Origin: an uncultured Collinsella sp.
Lineage (GTDB): Bacteria; Actinomycetota; Coriobacteriia; Coriobacteriales; Coriobacteriaceae
Assembly (NCBI GenBank): GCA_958437495.1
Contig: CAUBOH010000011.1
Span: 6,847-70,846 of the forward strand
Direction of reading: 5' to 3'
Length of the DNA: 64,000 nt
The notes beneath the pieces were generated by a model that searched no databases, was not told where the DNA came from, and saw nothing but the letters and a program-made list of their open reading frames with translations. A program made the position numbers and the translations under genes. Below, one piece after another: positions 35,975 through 45,280 of this stretch (position 1 is its first letter; each line of letters starts with the position of its first letter).

Positions 35975-37247
35975 GGACCTCCCTGCGAGCATGGACTAAG
36001 CCGGAATCGTCGACTCCGATGATAGCAACATCGAGCAGACACGGGGCCTTGAGCCCGCAGGCATCGTCAAGACGGGCATGATGGAACGAGCCGAGCGTCA
36101 GGTTGTCGCCATACTCGAGCACCGCACGCTCGACCGTGCCCACGCGGCGGCGGGCATCGGCGATCGCAAGCTCCTGTGCGGCGGCACGCATGCGGCGACT
36201 GCGTTCGGCAATAATCTCGGGTGGCACCTGATCGGGCATATCGGCCGCAAGCGTGCCGGGACGTTTGCTATAGCGGAAGACATGCATACGCGAAAAGCCC
36301 ACGCGGCGGCACAACGCCAGCGACTCCTCGAACTCCTCGTCCGTCTCGCCGGGGAAACCGACAATGACATCGCAAGAAAGTGACGCCTGCGGCAGATTGG
36401 CACGAATCATGCGCACCGTGTCCTCAAAGGCCTCCGCACTATAGGGACGACCCATGCGATGCAGGATCGCCGTACAGCCGGACTGCACGGGAAGATGCAA
36501 GAAAGGCGCGATACGCTGCGGATAGCGCGCCATCACCTTGAGCAGGCGCTCGGAGATGTCCATGGGCTCCACTGAGGAAATGCGCACGTGGGCAATCGTA
36601 GTGCGCTCCATAATGGCCTCGAGCAGCTCATCGATCTCCACGTGTTCGTCAGTCGCGCTCTTGCCGTCATAGGCGCCCAGGTTCACGCCAGTCAGCACCA
36701 CCTCGGGCACACCGGCCTCCTGGGCCTCACGCACCTGCTCGAGCACGGACTCGACGGGCACGGAGCGCTCGGGGCCGCGAGCCTTCCACACGATGCAATA
36801 CGTGCAACGGTGATTGCAGCCGTCTTGGATCTTCACGCCCAGACGCGAGCGCCCCAGAGCATCGACCACATCGCTGTCGCTGCAAGCGGCCACACTATCG
36901 GATTCGACACCAAGCACCTCGCAGACACGCTCGGCGACGTCGATTTTAGACGGTTCGGCAATGACGCGGTCCGAAAGCTCTAGTAGTTCTTCGGGATGCA
37001 AGTTGACGACGCAACCGGTCACGACCACGTAGGGCTTACCTGGATATGACAGCGCATGACGGACGGCCTTGCGGGTCTTAGCCTCGGCCTCGCCCGTCAC
37101 GGCGCAGGTATTGATTACGATCAGGTCGGCATCCTGGGGCTCCACCATCGCAAAACCCTGGCGCATAAGATCGGCAGTGATACGGTCGGACTCAACCCGG
37201 TTGACACGGCAGCCAAGGTTGACGACGGAAATATGGGGTGCGAGCAA
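35955..37247 (-). CDS. mtaB: tRNA t6A37 methylthiotransferase MtaB
   Basis: Radical SAM enzyme that converts t6A37 to ms2t6A37 in tRNAs reading A-starting codons. The first domain has NLGCRVN, NTCAVTGEAEAKTR and VTGCVV. The radical SAM triad is GCNHRCTYC. The NLGCRVN plus NTCAVT signatures mark MtaB rather than MiaB or RimO. At 430 aa it is of usual size. It runs into phoH with an overlap. Confidence 0.93.
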   Translation of the reverse strand: MLAPHISVVNLGCRVNRVESDRITADLMRQGFAMVEPQDADLIVINTCAVTGEAEAKTRKAVRHALSYPGKPYVVVTGCVVNLHPEELLELSDRVIAEPSKIDVAERVCEVLGVESDSVAACSDSDVVDALGRSRLGVKIQDGCNHRCTYCIVWKARGPERSVPVESVLEQVREAQEAGVPEVVLTGVNLGAYDGKSATDEHVEIDELLEAIMERTTIAHVRISSVEPMDISERLLKVMARYPQRIAPFLHLPVQSGCTAILHRMGRPYSAEAFEDTVRMIRANLPQASLSCDVIVGFPGETDEEFEESLALCRRVGFSRMHVFRYSKRPGTLAADMPDQVPPEIIAERSRRMRAAAQELAIADARRRVGTVERAVLEYGDNLTLGSFHHARLDDACGLKAPCLLDVAIIGVDDSGLVHARREVHGSLED

Positions 37248-37256
37248 GCGGGCTCC

Positions 37257-38405
37257 TTAATCGAGGATATCGTCGAGGGCGCTCTTGATACGATCGGTTA
37301 CCGACTTCTTACCGGAAGCGACGTCATCGCCCATCTCGTCGGCAAAAGCGCGGAGCAGCTCGCGCTGTTTGTTGGAAAGGTTCGTGGGAACGACCACACG
37401 CAGTTGCACGACCAGACGACCGCGTGAGCCGCCACCGCCGATGCGCGGCATGCCGAAGTTGTTGACGCTGACGGTGTCGCCATACTGCGTACCGGCGGGG
37501 ACGCACACTTTGACGACCTCCTCGGGCATAATGCCCTCGACCTCGATCTCACAACCGAGCGCGGCCTGCGCGATGGAGATATCGCTCACCAGGTACAGGT
37601 CGTCGCCATTGCGCTTAAAGCGCTCGTGATCGGCGACGCGCACGTTGACGATCAGGTCGCCCGAAGGCTCACCACGAAGGCCGGCCTCGCCAAAGCCGCT
37701 CACGCGCAGTTGGCGACCGGTCGAGACGCCGGCGGGAATATCGATGTCGATCTTTTCGTGCGAAGGCGTGCGGCCCTGACCGTCGCAAGTCTCGCAGGGA
37801 TGATCGATGACCGTGCCCTCGCCGTGGCAGTCGGGGCAAGGCGAGGAGGACTGGACCTGACCCAAAAATGAGCGCTGGACCGTGGTGACATAGCCCGTGC
37901 CGTGACAGCGGCTGCACTGCTTTTCGGTCGCACCGTCAGCCTTGCCCGTACCGTTGCAGTCATCGCAGGGAGCAAGGCGGTCATAGCTGATCGTCTTTTT
38001 GCAGCCAAGCGCAGCTTCCTCGAGCGTCACCGAAAGCGAGATGGCCATATCGCGACCGCGACGGCGCTCGCGCCGGCTGCGGGCACCACCGACGGCGCCG
38101 CCGCCAAAGAACGACGAGAACAGGTCGTCCATGCCCATTCCGCCAAAGATATCGTTGATGTCGACATAGCCGGAACCACCAGGGCCGTCGGCAGTACCAA
38201 AGCGATCGTAGTTGGCACGCTTCTGCTCATCGGAGAGGACAGAATAGGCCTCGTTAAGCTCTTTGAACTTTGCCTCGGCCTCGGGGTCGTCCGAAACATC
38301 CGGGTGTACCGTACGGGCTTTCTTTAGAAACGCGCGCTTAATGGTCCGCGCGTCGGCATCCTTATCGACACCAAGTACCTCGTAGTAATCCCTATTTTCC
38401 GACAC
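37257..38405 (-). CDS. dnaJ: Chaperone protein DnaJ
   Basis: Hsp40 co-chaperone for DnaK. The J domain has HPD, followed by a Gly/Phe-rich linker, four CxxCxGxG zinc motifs (CDDCNGTG, CSRCHGTG, CPDCHGEG, CETCDGQG) and full C-terminal substrate domains. The GTG start at 38405 has GGAAGGA 7 nt upstream and gives 382 aa; the frame extends 22 codons further 5' without a site. It is 9 nt ahead of mtaB. A second, unusual DnaJ lies just upstream at 38487-39590. Confidence 0.95.
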   Translation of the reverse strand: MSENRDYYEVLGVDKDADARTIKRAFLKKARTVHPDVSDDPEAEAKFKELNEAYSVLSDEQKRANYDRFGTADGPGGSGYVDINDIFGGMGMDDLFSSFFGGGAVGGARSRRERRRGRDMAISLSVTLEEAALGCKKTISYDRLAPCDDCNGTGKADGATEKQCSRCHGTGYVTTVQRSFLGQVQSSSPCPDCHGEGTVIDHPCETCDGQGRTPSHEKIDIDIPAGVSTGRQLRVSGFGEAGLRGEPSGDLIVNVRVADHERFKRNGDDLYLVSDISIAQAALGCEIEVEGIMPEEVVKVCVPAGTQYGDTVSVNNFGMPRIGGGGSRGRLVVQLRVVVPTNLSNKQRELLRAFADEMGDDVASGKKSVTDRIKSALDDILD

Positions 38406-38486
38406 GACCGAATCCTTCCGACTTTCAATATTGTCACAGTGCGTCCTATACCCATGCAGGGCCGGCCGCAAACAGAGGGTTTGATG

Positions 38487-39590
38487 TTATTGCATCCCGT
38501 AGGGCGAAAGCATCGCGCGCTGCGAGCAGCTCGCAAACCACACCGACACGAGCGCGAACATGAAGCCGTTGGCAAAACCGTTGGCAAACTGCATCGCGCC
38601 ACGCTTCCACCACAGCAGGCTACGGTGAAGTACCCCATCCGAGAGCACCATGAACAGGCCCATGGCAAACGGAATAAAACACATCACGGCAAAGGCCGAG
38701 AACACGCCCGAGATGGCCGACAGCACCAAAAACGGCGCGACGATGCCCATCAGGTAAAAGCCGGTACGGGCCTTGCCCTCCAGGCGCTCGGCCTCCACAT
38801 GGGCGCGACCGACCAGGTCACCACCCGTGGCGCCATTGGTACCGGCATGGCCCATGCCGCTAATGCGAACCTCGTCGCCGTCGTGCGTGCCGGCAGGAAA
38901 CTCAATCGTTTGCTCGGAGGTCACGCGGGTACGACCGCTGCCGCCGCAATCGGGGCACGGATCGGCTACGACCTTGCCTGAGCCGCCGCACTCGGGGCAA
39001 ACCGACTGAAACGTGCCGGCGCCAAACAGGAAGGACAGGTCCACATCGATATGGCCGCGTCCGCCACAGCTTGGGCAGGTATGGGCATGCTCGGAGGAGA
39101 CAGAACCCGAGCCGCCGCAGTGTCCGCACGTATCGAATCGCGTGTAGCGAACGGTTTTGCGGGCACCGCCCTTGGCCTCCTTGGCATCGAGCTTAATGTC
39201 GACGACCACGTTGGCACCGCTTTCGGGATTGTAGGCTGCCCGCCCGCGACGCGGCTGGCCCCAAGCGCCGCCGAAGGGAAAACCGCCCTCAAAGGGATTG
39301 CCGTACCCGGCGCCGCCGGCGTAACCGCCGCCATAAGGCGAAGCCGTAGGAGCGCCGGCGAAGGGATTGCCCGAGCGCATGGCGTCATAGCGTGCACGCT
39401 TCTGCTCGTCCGAAAGCACAGCGTAGGCCTCGGAAACCTCTTTGAACTTTTCCTCGGCACCCGGCTCTTTATTGACGTCCGGATGGAGCTTGCGGGCCTT
39501 CTGCTGGAAGGCCTTTTGAATATCACGCGAGGAGGCATCCTTAGAGACACCGAGAATCTCGTAGTAATCTTTTTCGTTCATCGTCGCCAT
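38487..39590 (-). CDS. DnaJ-like protein with C-terminal membrane domain
   Basis: A 367-aa J protein of unusual build. The J domain (residues 7-70) has HPD at 36-38. A Gly-rich linker (about 72-118) and four CxxCGGxG zinc motifs (155-162, 172-179, 198-205, 212-219) follow, then a short beta segment ending at about 272. Instead of the second substrate domain and dimer region, residues 277-297, 299-320 and 333-354 form three hydrophobic helices. The frame is continuous, so this is a fusion rather than a frameshift. It probably recruits DnaK to the membrane. AGGAGG lies 9 nt before the ATG at 39590. Confidence 0.85.
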   Translation of the reverse strand: MATMNEKDYYEILGVSKDASSRDIQKAFQQKARKLHPDVNKEPGAEEKFKEVSEAYAVLSDEQKRARYDAMRSGNPFAGAPTASPYGGGYAGGAGYGNPFEGGFPFGGAWGQPRRGRAAYNPESGANVVVDIKLDAKEAKGGARKTVRYTRFDTCGHCGGSGSVSSEHAHTCPSCGGRGHIDVDLSFLFGAGTFQSVCPECGGSGKVVADPCPDCGGSGRTRVTSEQTIEFPAGTHDGDEVRISGMGHAGTNGATGGDLVGRAHVEAERLEGKARTGFYLMGIVAPFLVLSAISGVFSAFAVMCFIPFAMGLFMVLSDGVLHRSLLWWKRGAMQFANGFANGFMFALVSVWFASCSQRAMLSPYGMQ

Positions 39591-39648
39591 GTACGGCAAC
39601 CTCCTGCTCACAGCAGCGTATATCTTGCGGTAATTCTACCCGAGCGGC

Positions 39649-40881
39649 CTATGCTAGACCCCAAAACAGCTCGAACAGAACATTTCCATCGAGCCAACCC
39701 AGGTGTGTCGGCGCTAAACGAGCTCGAACACGGCCCGCAACGACATCTGCCGAAGTGAAGGATCCCTCATGGACCCCGAGCGCCTCGGGCACCCACGTGG
39801 CAAGACCCAATTCGAGTGCGCGATCGCAGGCAGCCGCGAGCTCACCCGTTGGGATGACACGCGCCGCGCGAACCAACAGGTCGGGCCCAACACCGCGCGT
39901 CATGCGACAGGCGAGCATCAGGTCTTCGGCCGCAGCCTCACGCTGCGACAGATATTCGGCCTCAAACGCCGTCGCGTCATCGTCGCGCTGCAGCAGACGT
40001 ACACGGTGCGCATCACCTCGAGAAGACACGCCGGGAAACAAACCTGCAAGACGGTCGAAATCCCCAGCATCGAGCATGCCCGCGGCAGAACGGCCCAGGC
40101 CCAGGTAACCCTGCCCGGTCCAGTACGCGATGTTGTGGGCGCACTCATGGCCGTCGAGCGCGTAGCTTGCCACCTCATACGGGTGATAGCCGGCGGCACC
40201 CAAGAGCTCGCGCGCCACGTCCATGCAGGCGGCCTGAAAATCCTCGTCGGGCTCCAGCGACTCGTCACGGCACGCCATGCGATAAAGGGGCGTCCCCTCC
40301 TCGAGCGTGAGCGGGTAAACCGACACATGATGCGGAGCCGCCGTCAGCACGCCATCGAGCGTGCGCTTCCAACTCGCTGCGGTCTGCCCGGGAAGTCCGC
40401 ACATAAGGTCGCACGACACGTCAAGCCCAGCTTCCTTGACCGTCGCGATGGCAGCGAGCGCCCGATCGGCATCGTGAATACGGCCGATGGCGGTAAGTTC
40501 GGTATTATCGAGCGTTTGCGCGCCCAGAGAGACGCGTGTGACACCAACCTTGGCAAGCGCAACGGCTAGCTCGGCGGACAGCGACTCGGGATTAGCCTCA
40601 CAGGTAAACTCAACAGGGGCGCACCACGCACGAATACGACGCGCCAGCTCCACCAGGCGCTCCCCCGCCAGCGACGGCGTGCCACCGCCAACATAGACGG
40701 TGCTGATCTGATCGAGGGCCCCGGCCTTGCCAAAAGAATCGAGGCGCGCGTACAACTGCTCAAAATAGGCATCGAGCGCAGCGCCCAGCTCGCACGGAGC
40801 GAAACTGCGCGAATCAAAGTCGCAGTATCGGCACTTTTGGGCACAGAACGGCACGTGCGCATACAGCGCGGTAACGGCCAC
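39649..40881 (-). CDS. hemW: Radical SAM heme chaperone HemW
   Basis: Radical SAM protein of the coproporphyrinogen III oxidase-like family, now regarded as a heme-insertion chaperone. The cluster site HVPFCAQKCRYCDF (C-x3-C-x2-C) is at the N-terminus; GGGTPSL and SLGAQTLDN follow. The HemW-type first motif lacks the extra cysteine-adjacent features of HemN. It is 410 aa. It is 2 nt from dus and follows lepA-dus, the common lepA-hemW neighbourhood. Confidence 0.92.
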   Translation of the reverse strand: MAVTALYAHVPFCAQKCRYCDFDSRSFAPCELGAALDAYFEQLYARLDSFGKAGALDQISTVYVGGGTPSLAGERLVELARRIRAWCAPVEFTCEANPESLSAELAVALAKVGVTRVSLGAQTLDNTELTAIGRIHDADRALAAIATVKEAGLDVSCDLMCGLPGQTAASWKRTLDGVLTAAPHHVSVYPLTLEEGTPLYRMACRDESLEPDEDFQAACMDVARELLGAAGYHPYEVASYALDGHECAHNIAYWTGQGYLGLGRSAAGMLDAGDFDRLAGLFPGVSSRGDAHRVRLLQRDDDATAFEAEYLSQREAAAEDLMLACRMTRGVGPDLLVRAARVIPTGELAAACDRALELGLATWVPEALGVHEGSFTSADVVAGRVRARLAPTHLGWLDGNVLFELFWGLA

Positions 40882-40883
40882 CC

Positions 40884-41927
40884 TTACGCCTCCAGCGGAT
40901 GAGGGGGCACCGATTCGCCGGCGGCAAGGGCAGCCTCGCAGGCCATCACATCGCGCTCGATCTCATCGACCAGCGCCATGAACTCCTCATACGTGGAGCA
41001 GCGCACCACCTGGGCGCGCCAAGCGGCGGCATGGGGCATGCCTTTTAAGTACCAGCTTGCGTACGTGCGGGCGCGCGACATGAGCGGCAAGAGCTCATGC
41101 GTCAGCGTTAGGTGCTCACGCAGGGCGTCCAGGCGCTCGACGGAACTGCGCGTCGGCACCGGCATGCCATCGAGCGCAAGGGCGCGAGCATCGCCAAAGA
41201 CCCAGGGATTACCGTAGATACCGCGCGCGATAAACACTGCGCTGGCACCCGAGTTGCGCAGATGCTCCGCGGCATCCTCGGCGCAGAACACGTCGCCCGA
41301 ACCGATCACGGGAATCTCAACGGCATCTGCGACCTCATCGACGACCGACCAATCGGCCTGGCCCGTGTAGAGCTGCGTGGCGCAACGACCATGCACGGCG
41401 ACTGCGGCAGCCCCTGCACCCTCAAGCATCTGGGCAAATGTCGCGGCATTGCGGTCCTCGGCATAAAAGCCCTTGCGAATCTTGACGGTCACGGGCACGT
41501 GCGCAGCACACACCGTGGCCTCGACGATCTTCTCCGCCAGGTCAGGCGTGCGCATAAGCGCCGAGCCCTCGCCCTTGGTAACGACCTTGCGGGCGGGGCA
41601 TGCCATATTGATATCGATGAGCGACAGACGATCGCCAACGCGCTCCTCGACGGCGGTGACGGCGCTCGCAAACTGATCTGGCTTGGAGCCAAAGAGCTGC
41701 ACGCAAATCTGCTGCTCCTCGTCAGCCGGCAGCACCAGGCGCCAGGTCTTGTTGCTGGCATAGGCAAGGCCCGCCACGCTCACCATCTCGCTGTAGGCAA
41801 GGTTGGCACCGCGGCGGCGGCACATGATACGGTAGGCGGGGTCGGTCACGCCCGCCATGGGAGCCATAAGGAACGGCTGCTCGGCATAGGCGCTCAGCAG
41901 CCGCTGACTATATTCGGAAAGCGCCAT
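40884..41927 (-). CDS. dus: tRNA-dihydrouridine synthase
   Basis: FMN enzyme reducing uridines in the tRNA D-loop. Visible are LMAPMAGVTDPAYR, INMACPARKV with the catalytic cysteine, VTVKIRKGF, AVHGRCATQLYTG and IGSGDVF. It is 347 aa, DusB-like in length. It lies 4 nt after lepA. Confidence 0.95.
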   Translation of the reverse strand: MALSEYSQRLLSAYAEQPFLMAPMAGVTDPAYRIMCRRRGANLAYSEMVSVAGLAYASNKTWRLVLPADEEQQICVQLFGSKPDQFASAVTAVEERVGDRLSLIDINMACPARKVVTKGEGSALMRTPDLAEKIVEATVCAAHVPVTVKIRKGFYAEDRNAATFAQMLEGAGAAAVAVHGRCATQLYTGQADWSVVDEVADAVEIPVIGSGDVFCAEDAAEHLRNSGASAVFIARGIYGNPWVFGDARALALDGMPVPTRSSVERLDALREHLTLTHELLPLMSRARTYASWYLKGMPHAAAWRAQVVRCSTYEEFMALVDEIERDVMACEAALAAGESVPPHPLEA

Positions 41928-41931
41928 AGAC

Positions 41932-43743
41932 CTACTCGTCCACCTTGAGGATCGCCATAAACGCCTCCTGCGGGACCTCGACCGAGCCGATAGCCTTCAT
42001 GCGCTTCTTGCCCTCTTTCTGCTTCTCGAGCAGTTTGCGCTTACGCGAAATATCGCCGCCGTAGCACTTGGCAAGCACGTCCTTGCGGCGCGCCTTGACG
42101 GTGGAGCGGGCAATGATCTTGTTGCCGATTGCGCCCTGGATGGGCACCTCGAACAGCTGACGAGGGATAATCTCCTTGAGCTTGTCGCACAGGCCGCGGG
42201 CAAGACCGTAGGCCTTGTCCTTATGGACGATAAACGACAGTGCGTCCACCTCGTCGCCCGAAAGCAGGATATCGAGCTTCACAAGTTCGGATGGACGGTA
42301 CTCGTTGAACTCGTAGTCCAACGAGGCGTAACCCTTGGTGCGACTCTTGAGCTGGTCAAAGAAGTCCAGGATGAGTTCGGCGAGCGGCATATCGAAGCGC
42401 ATCTCCACCGATTTGCTCGTGAGATGGATCATGTCGGTCGTCACGCCGCGGTGCTCGATGGCGAGCTGCATGACGGCACCCGTATACTCGGGCGGACAGA
42501 TGATCTTGGCTTTGAGGAACGGCTCCTCAATGCGCTCGATACGCGTGGCCTCGGGCAGATCCTGCGGGCTGCGGACATCGATCATTTCGCCATCGGTCTT
42601 GTACACGTGATAGTCGACCGAAGGACTCGTGGCGATGAGGTCCAGGTTGAACTCACGCTCGAGACGCTCCTTGACGACCTCCATGTGCAGCAGGCCCAAG
42701 AAGCCCACGCGGAAGCCAAAGCCGAGCGCCACGGACGTCTCGGGCTCCCACACCAACGACGGGTCGTTAACGTGGAGCTTATCGAGTGCGTCGCGCAGGT
42801 TCTCGTAATCCTTGTTATCGATGGGGAACAGGCCCGTGTAGACCATGGGCTTGGCCTCGCGGTAGCCCGGAAGCGGCTCAGGACAGGGGTTCGACGCCCA
42901 GGTAAGGGTGTCGCCCACGCAAACGGCCTCGGGGTCCTTCAGGCCCGTGACCACATAGCCGACCTCGCCAACCGTCAGCGCGTCAACCGGGGTCTCGGCA
43001 GGACGCTTGACGCCCACGCCGTCGACCAAAAAGTCACCCTCGGCCTGCATCATGAGCAAAGTATCGCCTTTTTTGATGGAACCGTCGAAGACGCGCACCG
43101 TGGCCACTACACCGCGATACTCGTCAAAGTACGAATCCAGAATGAGCGCTTTGAGCGGAGCGTTTACATCGCCCTTAGGCGGGGAGATCAAAAAGACGAT
43201 GGACTCCAGCAGATCGTGAATGCCCTCGCCGGTCTTGCCCGATACGCACACGGCATCGTCGGCAGGAATCGCCAGGTCGTCCTCGATCTCGGTCTTGACC
43301 TCGACGGGATGGGCCGAGGGCAGGTCGATCTTGTTGATGGCAGGCACAATGTCCAGATTGGCGTTCATAGCGAGCGTCGCGTTGGAGACGGTCTGCGCCT
43401 CAACGCCCTGGGTGGCGTCCACGACGAGCACCGCACCCTCGCAAGCGGCCAGTGAGCGCGAGACCTCGTAGGTAAAGTCTACATGGCCCGGCGTATCGAT
43501 GAGATTGAACTGATACGTCTCGCCGTCATCGGCGTCATAGGACACGCGGACGGCATTGGACTTGATCGTGATGCCGCGCTCGCGCTCGATATCCATGGTG
43601 TCGAGCAGCTGCGACTCCATGTCGCGCTCTTCGACGGTATGGGTGAGCTCGAGGATACGGTCACTGATCGTGGACTTGCCATGATCGATGTGCGCAACGA
43701 TTGAGAAGTTGCGAATGTGGGAAATGTCAATTGAAGTATTCAT
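41932..43743 (-). CDS. lepA: Elongation factor 4 (LepA)
   Basis: Ribosome-bound GTPase related to EF-G. G motifs AHIDHGKST, DTPGHVDF and NKIDLPSA are followed by the LepA-specific C-terminal domain ending RKDVLAKCYGGDISRKRKLLEKQK. From the ATG at 43743 it is 603 aa. An upstream in-frame ATG at 43803 lies inside the rpsT terminator stem and is rejected. The ribosome site is weak. Confidence 0.96.
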   Translation of the reverse strand: MNTSIDISHIRNFSIVAHIDHGKSTISDRILELTHTVEERDMESQLLDTMDIERERGITIKSNAVRVSYDADDGETYQFNLIDTPGHVDFTYEVSRSLAACEGAVLVVDATQGVEAQTVSNATLAMNANLDIVPAINKIDLPSAHPVEVKTEIEDDLAIPADDAVCVSGKTGEGIHDLLESIVFLISPPKGDVNAPLKALILDSYFDEYRGVVATVRVFDGSIKKGDTLLMMQAEGDFLVDGVGVKRPAETPVDALTVGEVGYVVTGLKDPEAVCVGDTLTWASNPCPEPLPGYREAKPMVYTGLFPIDNKDYENLRDALDKLHVNDPSLVWEPETSVALGFGFRVGFLGLLHMEVVKERLEREFNLDLIATSPSVDYHVYKTDGEMIDVRSPQDLPEATRIERIEEPFLKAKIICPPEYTGAVMQLAIEHRGVTTDMIHLTSKSVEMRFDMPLAELILDFFDQLKSRTKGYASLDYEFNEYRPSELVKLDILLSGDEVDALSFIVHKDKAYGLARGLCDKLKEIIPRQLFEVPIQGAIGNKIIARSTVKARRKDVLAKCYGGDISRKRKLLEKQKEGKKRMKAIGSVEVPQEAFMAILKVDE

Positions 43744-43771
43744 GCGGACTATCTTACCCGAGCGGTACAAA

Positions 43772-43805
43772 AAATGGAGCCTGTTCCATAAAACAGGCTC
43801 CATTT
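43772..43805 (-). terminator. Terminator downstream of rpsT
   Basis: Perfect 14-bp stem AAATGGAGCCTGTT / AACAGGCTCCATTT followed on the minus strand by TTTTTTG. It separates rpsT from lepA, so lepA needs its own promoter or readthrough. Confidence 0.92.
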
Positions 43806-43839
43806 ATGCGCGTAATCTGTGTAGTGTGAAATTTACAAC

Positions 43840-44106
43840 TTAGGCGTTGATGCTGTTCACGAGCTTGGCAAGACCGGACTTGCGGTTGGAAGCCTGGTTC
43901 TTGTGGATGACATGCTTGGCGGCAGCCATGTCGAGACGCTTGGTGACGGTCTTGAGGGCAGCCTGGGCCTTCTCGGCGTCGCCCTCGGCGACGGCGGACT
44001 GGACGTGCTTGGTCAGCGTCTTGAGCTCGGACTTGACAGCCTTGTTACGCATGCGAGCTGCCTCATTGGTGCGGATACGCTTCTTCTGAGACTTGATGTT
44101 TGCCAC
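43840..44106 (-). CDS. rpsT: 30S ribosomal protein bS20
   Basis: Binds the 5' domain of 16S rRNA. Sequence ANIKSQKKRIRTNEAAR, then LKTVTKRLD and HKNQASNRKSGLAKLVN. The start is GTG at 44106, giving 88 aa with the usual N-terminus; GAAAGGA lies upstream. It is monocistronic, with its own terminator, divergent in control from holA. Confidence 0.96.
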   Translation of the reverse strand: MANIKSQKKRIRTNEAARMRNKAVKSELKTLTKHVQSAVAEGDAEKAQAALKTVTKRLDMAAAKHVIHKNQASNRKSGLAKLVNSINA

Positions 44107-44239
44107 TTCTGGAGTTCCTTTCGAGTTCCTTGCAAAAAATGTATGACACCTCTGAGACACGGTGAGGTCATGCAAGCGCCTACTATAGCACGCTCCCCCT
44201 CAAAGGGATAGAACGAATTTGTCAAATAGGCAGGTATCA

Positions 44240-45202
44240 TCACGATTTTCTCAAGATGTTCGTAATCCAGAGCAAAAGCGCGGTCTCCGAATCGGCCGAA
44301 CCCTTAAGCGCGAGCTCCACATCGACCGCGCCCTCGAGCGCGGCAACGAGCTCGGTCATCGAAAAACGACGTGCCCAGGTAAGGTGATTCTTGACCTGCC
44401 AGGCCTGAAGCTTGAGCGTCGCGGCGAGCTCACGCCCCTGCCCACGCCCATCGAGCGCCTTGGCGACGATAAGCTCGCGAATGCGCCCGCACAGCAGCGT
44501 GTAAGTCCACACGTAGCTCTTGGCGGGTAGCAGCCCAAAGAGCTCGAGCGATCGGCGCATATCGCGGGCCGAGACCGCATTGAGAAAGTCCCAGGGCTGG
44601 ACTTCGGCCGTGCGCACGATCCAGCGCTCCACATCGGCAAGTTCAATCTGAGGCGACTCGACCATCTGGGCAAGCTTAGCCAAGTCGTTATCAAGCATGC
44701 GAGTGTTTTCACCCGAACGCGAGACAAGCTCCTCGGCGGCCGCCGTCGAGATCGACTTGCCGTGCTGTGTCGCCATCTGCTGCACGCGGCGCGGTAGCTC
44801 CCAGCGCTTGGTGCCGGAGCAATCGATCACTGCCTTCTTATCGATCTTGGCGATTGCTTTATACAAGCGCGTGTTCTTGGCAAGCGAATCGGCGATGATC
44901 AGGCAGACGGTCGTGGGGCTGGGGCTCGCCAGATACTCGACAAGCGGCTCCGAGACCGTCTTGGAAAGCTTTGAGCAGCCGTCGAGAATTACCAGGCGAA
45001 ACTCGCTGCCCATGGGAAAGGTGTTGAGTGAGCCGATAATCGATTCGATATCGGGGTCTTTCGTCATGTCGCGCTCGTCGAGGTTGAACTCGACCATGCC
45101 CGACTTTTCCAGTCGTGCCTTCATGCGCGAGACAGCGTGGTCACGTTTGACTCCGTCAGTACCGACGATCAGATATGCCGGCAACAGCCCGGTTTCGGAC
45201 AT
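44240..45202 (-). CDS. holA: DNA polymerase III subunit delta
   Basis: Clamp-loader subunit that opens the sliding clamp. The AAA+-like fold without a P-loop begins LLPAYLIVGTDGVKRDHAV; the middle has ERDMTKDPDIESIIGSLNTFP and the C-terminal collar region WDFLNAVSARDMRRSLELF. From the ATG at 45202 (GGGGAG upstream) it is 320 aa. It follows comEA-comEC, the conserved Gram-positive order comEC-holA-rpsT. Confidence 0.93.
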   Translation of the reverse strand: MSETGLLPAYLIVGTDGVKRDHAVSRMKARLEKSGMVEFNLDERDMTKDPDIESIIGSLNTFPMGSEFRLVILDGCSKLSKTVSEPLVEYLASPSPTTVCLIIADSLAKNTRLYKAIAKIDKKAVIDCSGTKRWELPRRVQQMATQHGKSISTAAAEELVSRSGENTRMLDNDLAKLAQMVESPQIELADVERWIVRTAEVQPWDFLNAVSARDMRRSLELFGLLPAKSYVWTYTLLCGRIRELIVAKALDGRGQGRELAATLKLQAWQVKNHLTWARRFSMTELVAALEGAVDVELALKGSADSETALLLWITNILRKS

Positions 45203-45280
45203 CGCGCTCCCCTCTCGCAGACTCTCGAATTCGTACCGTGCCATTTTAGCCCACGGGCTCGCCCCGCGCCAACGGCAGCA

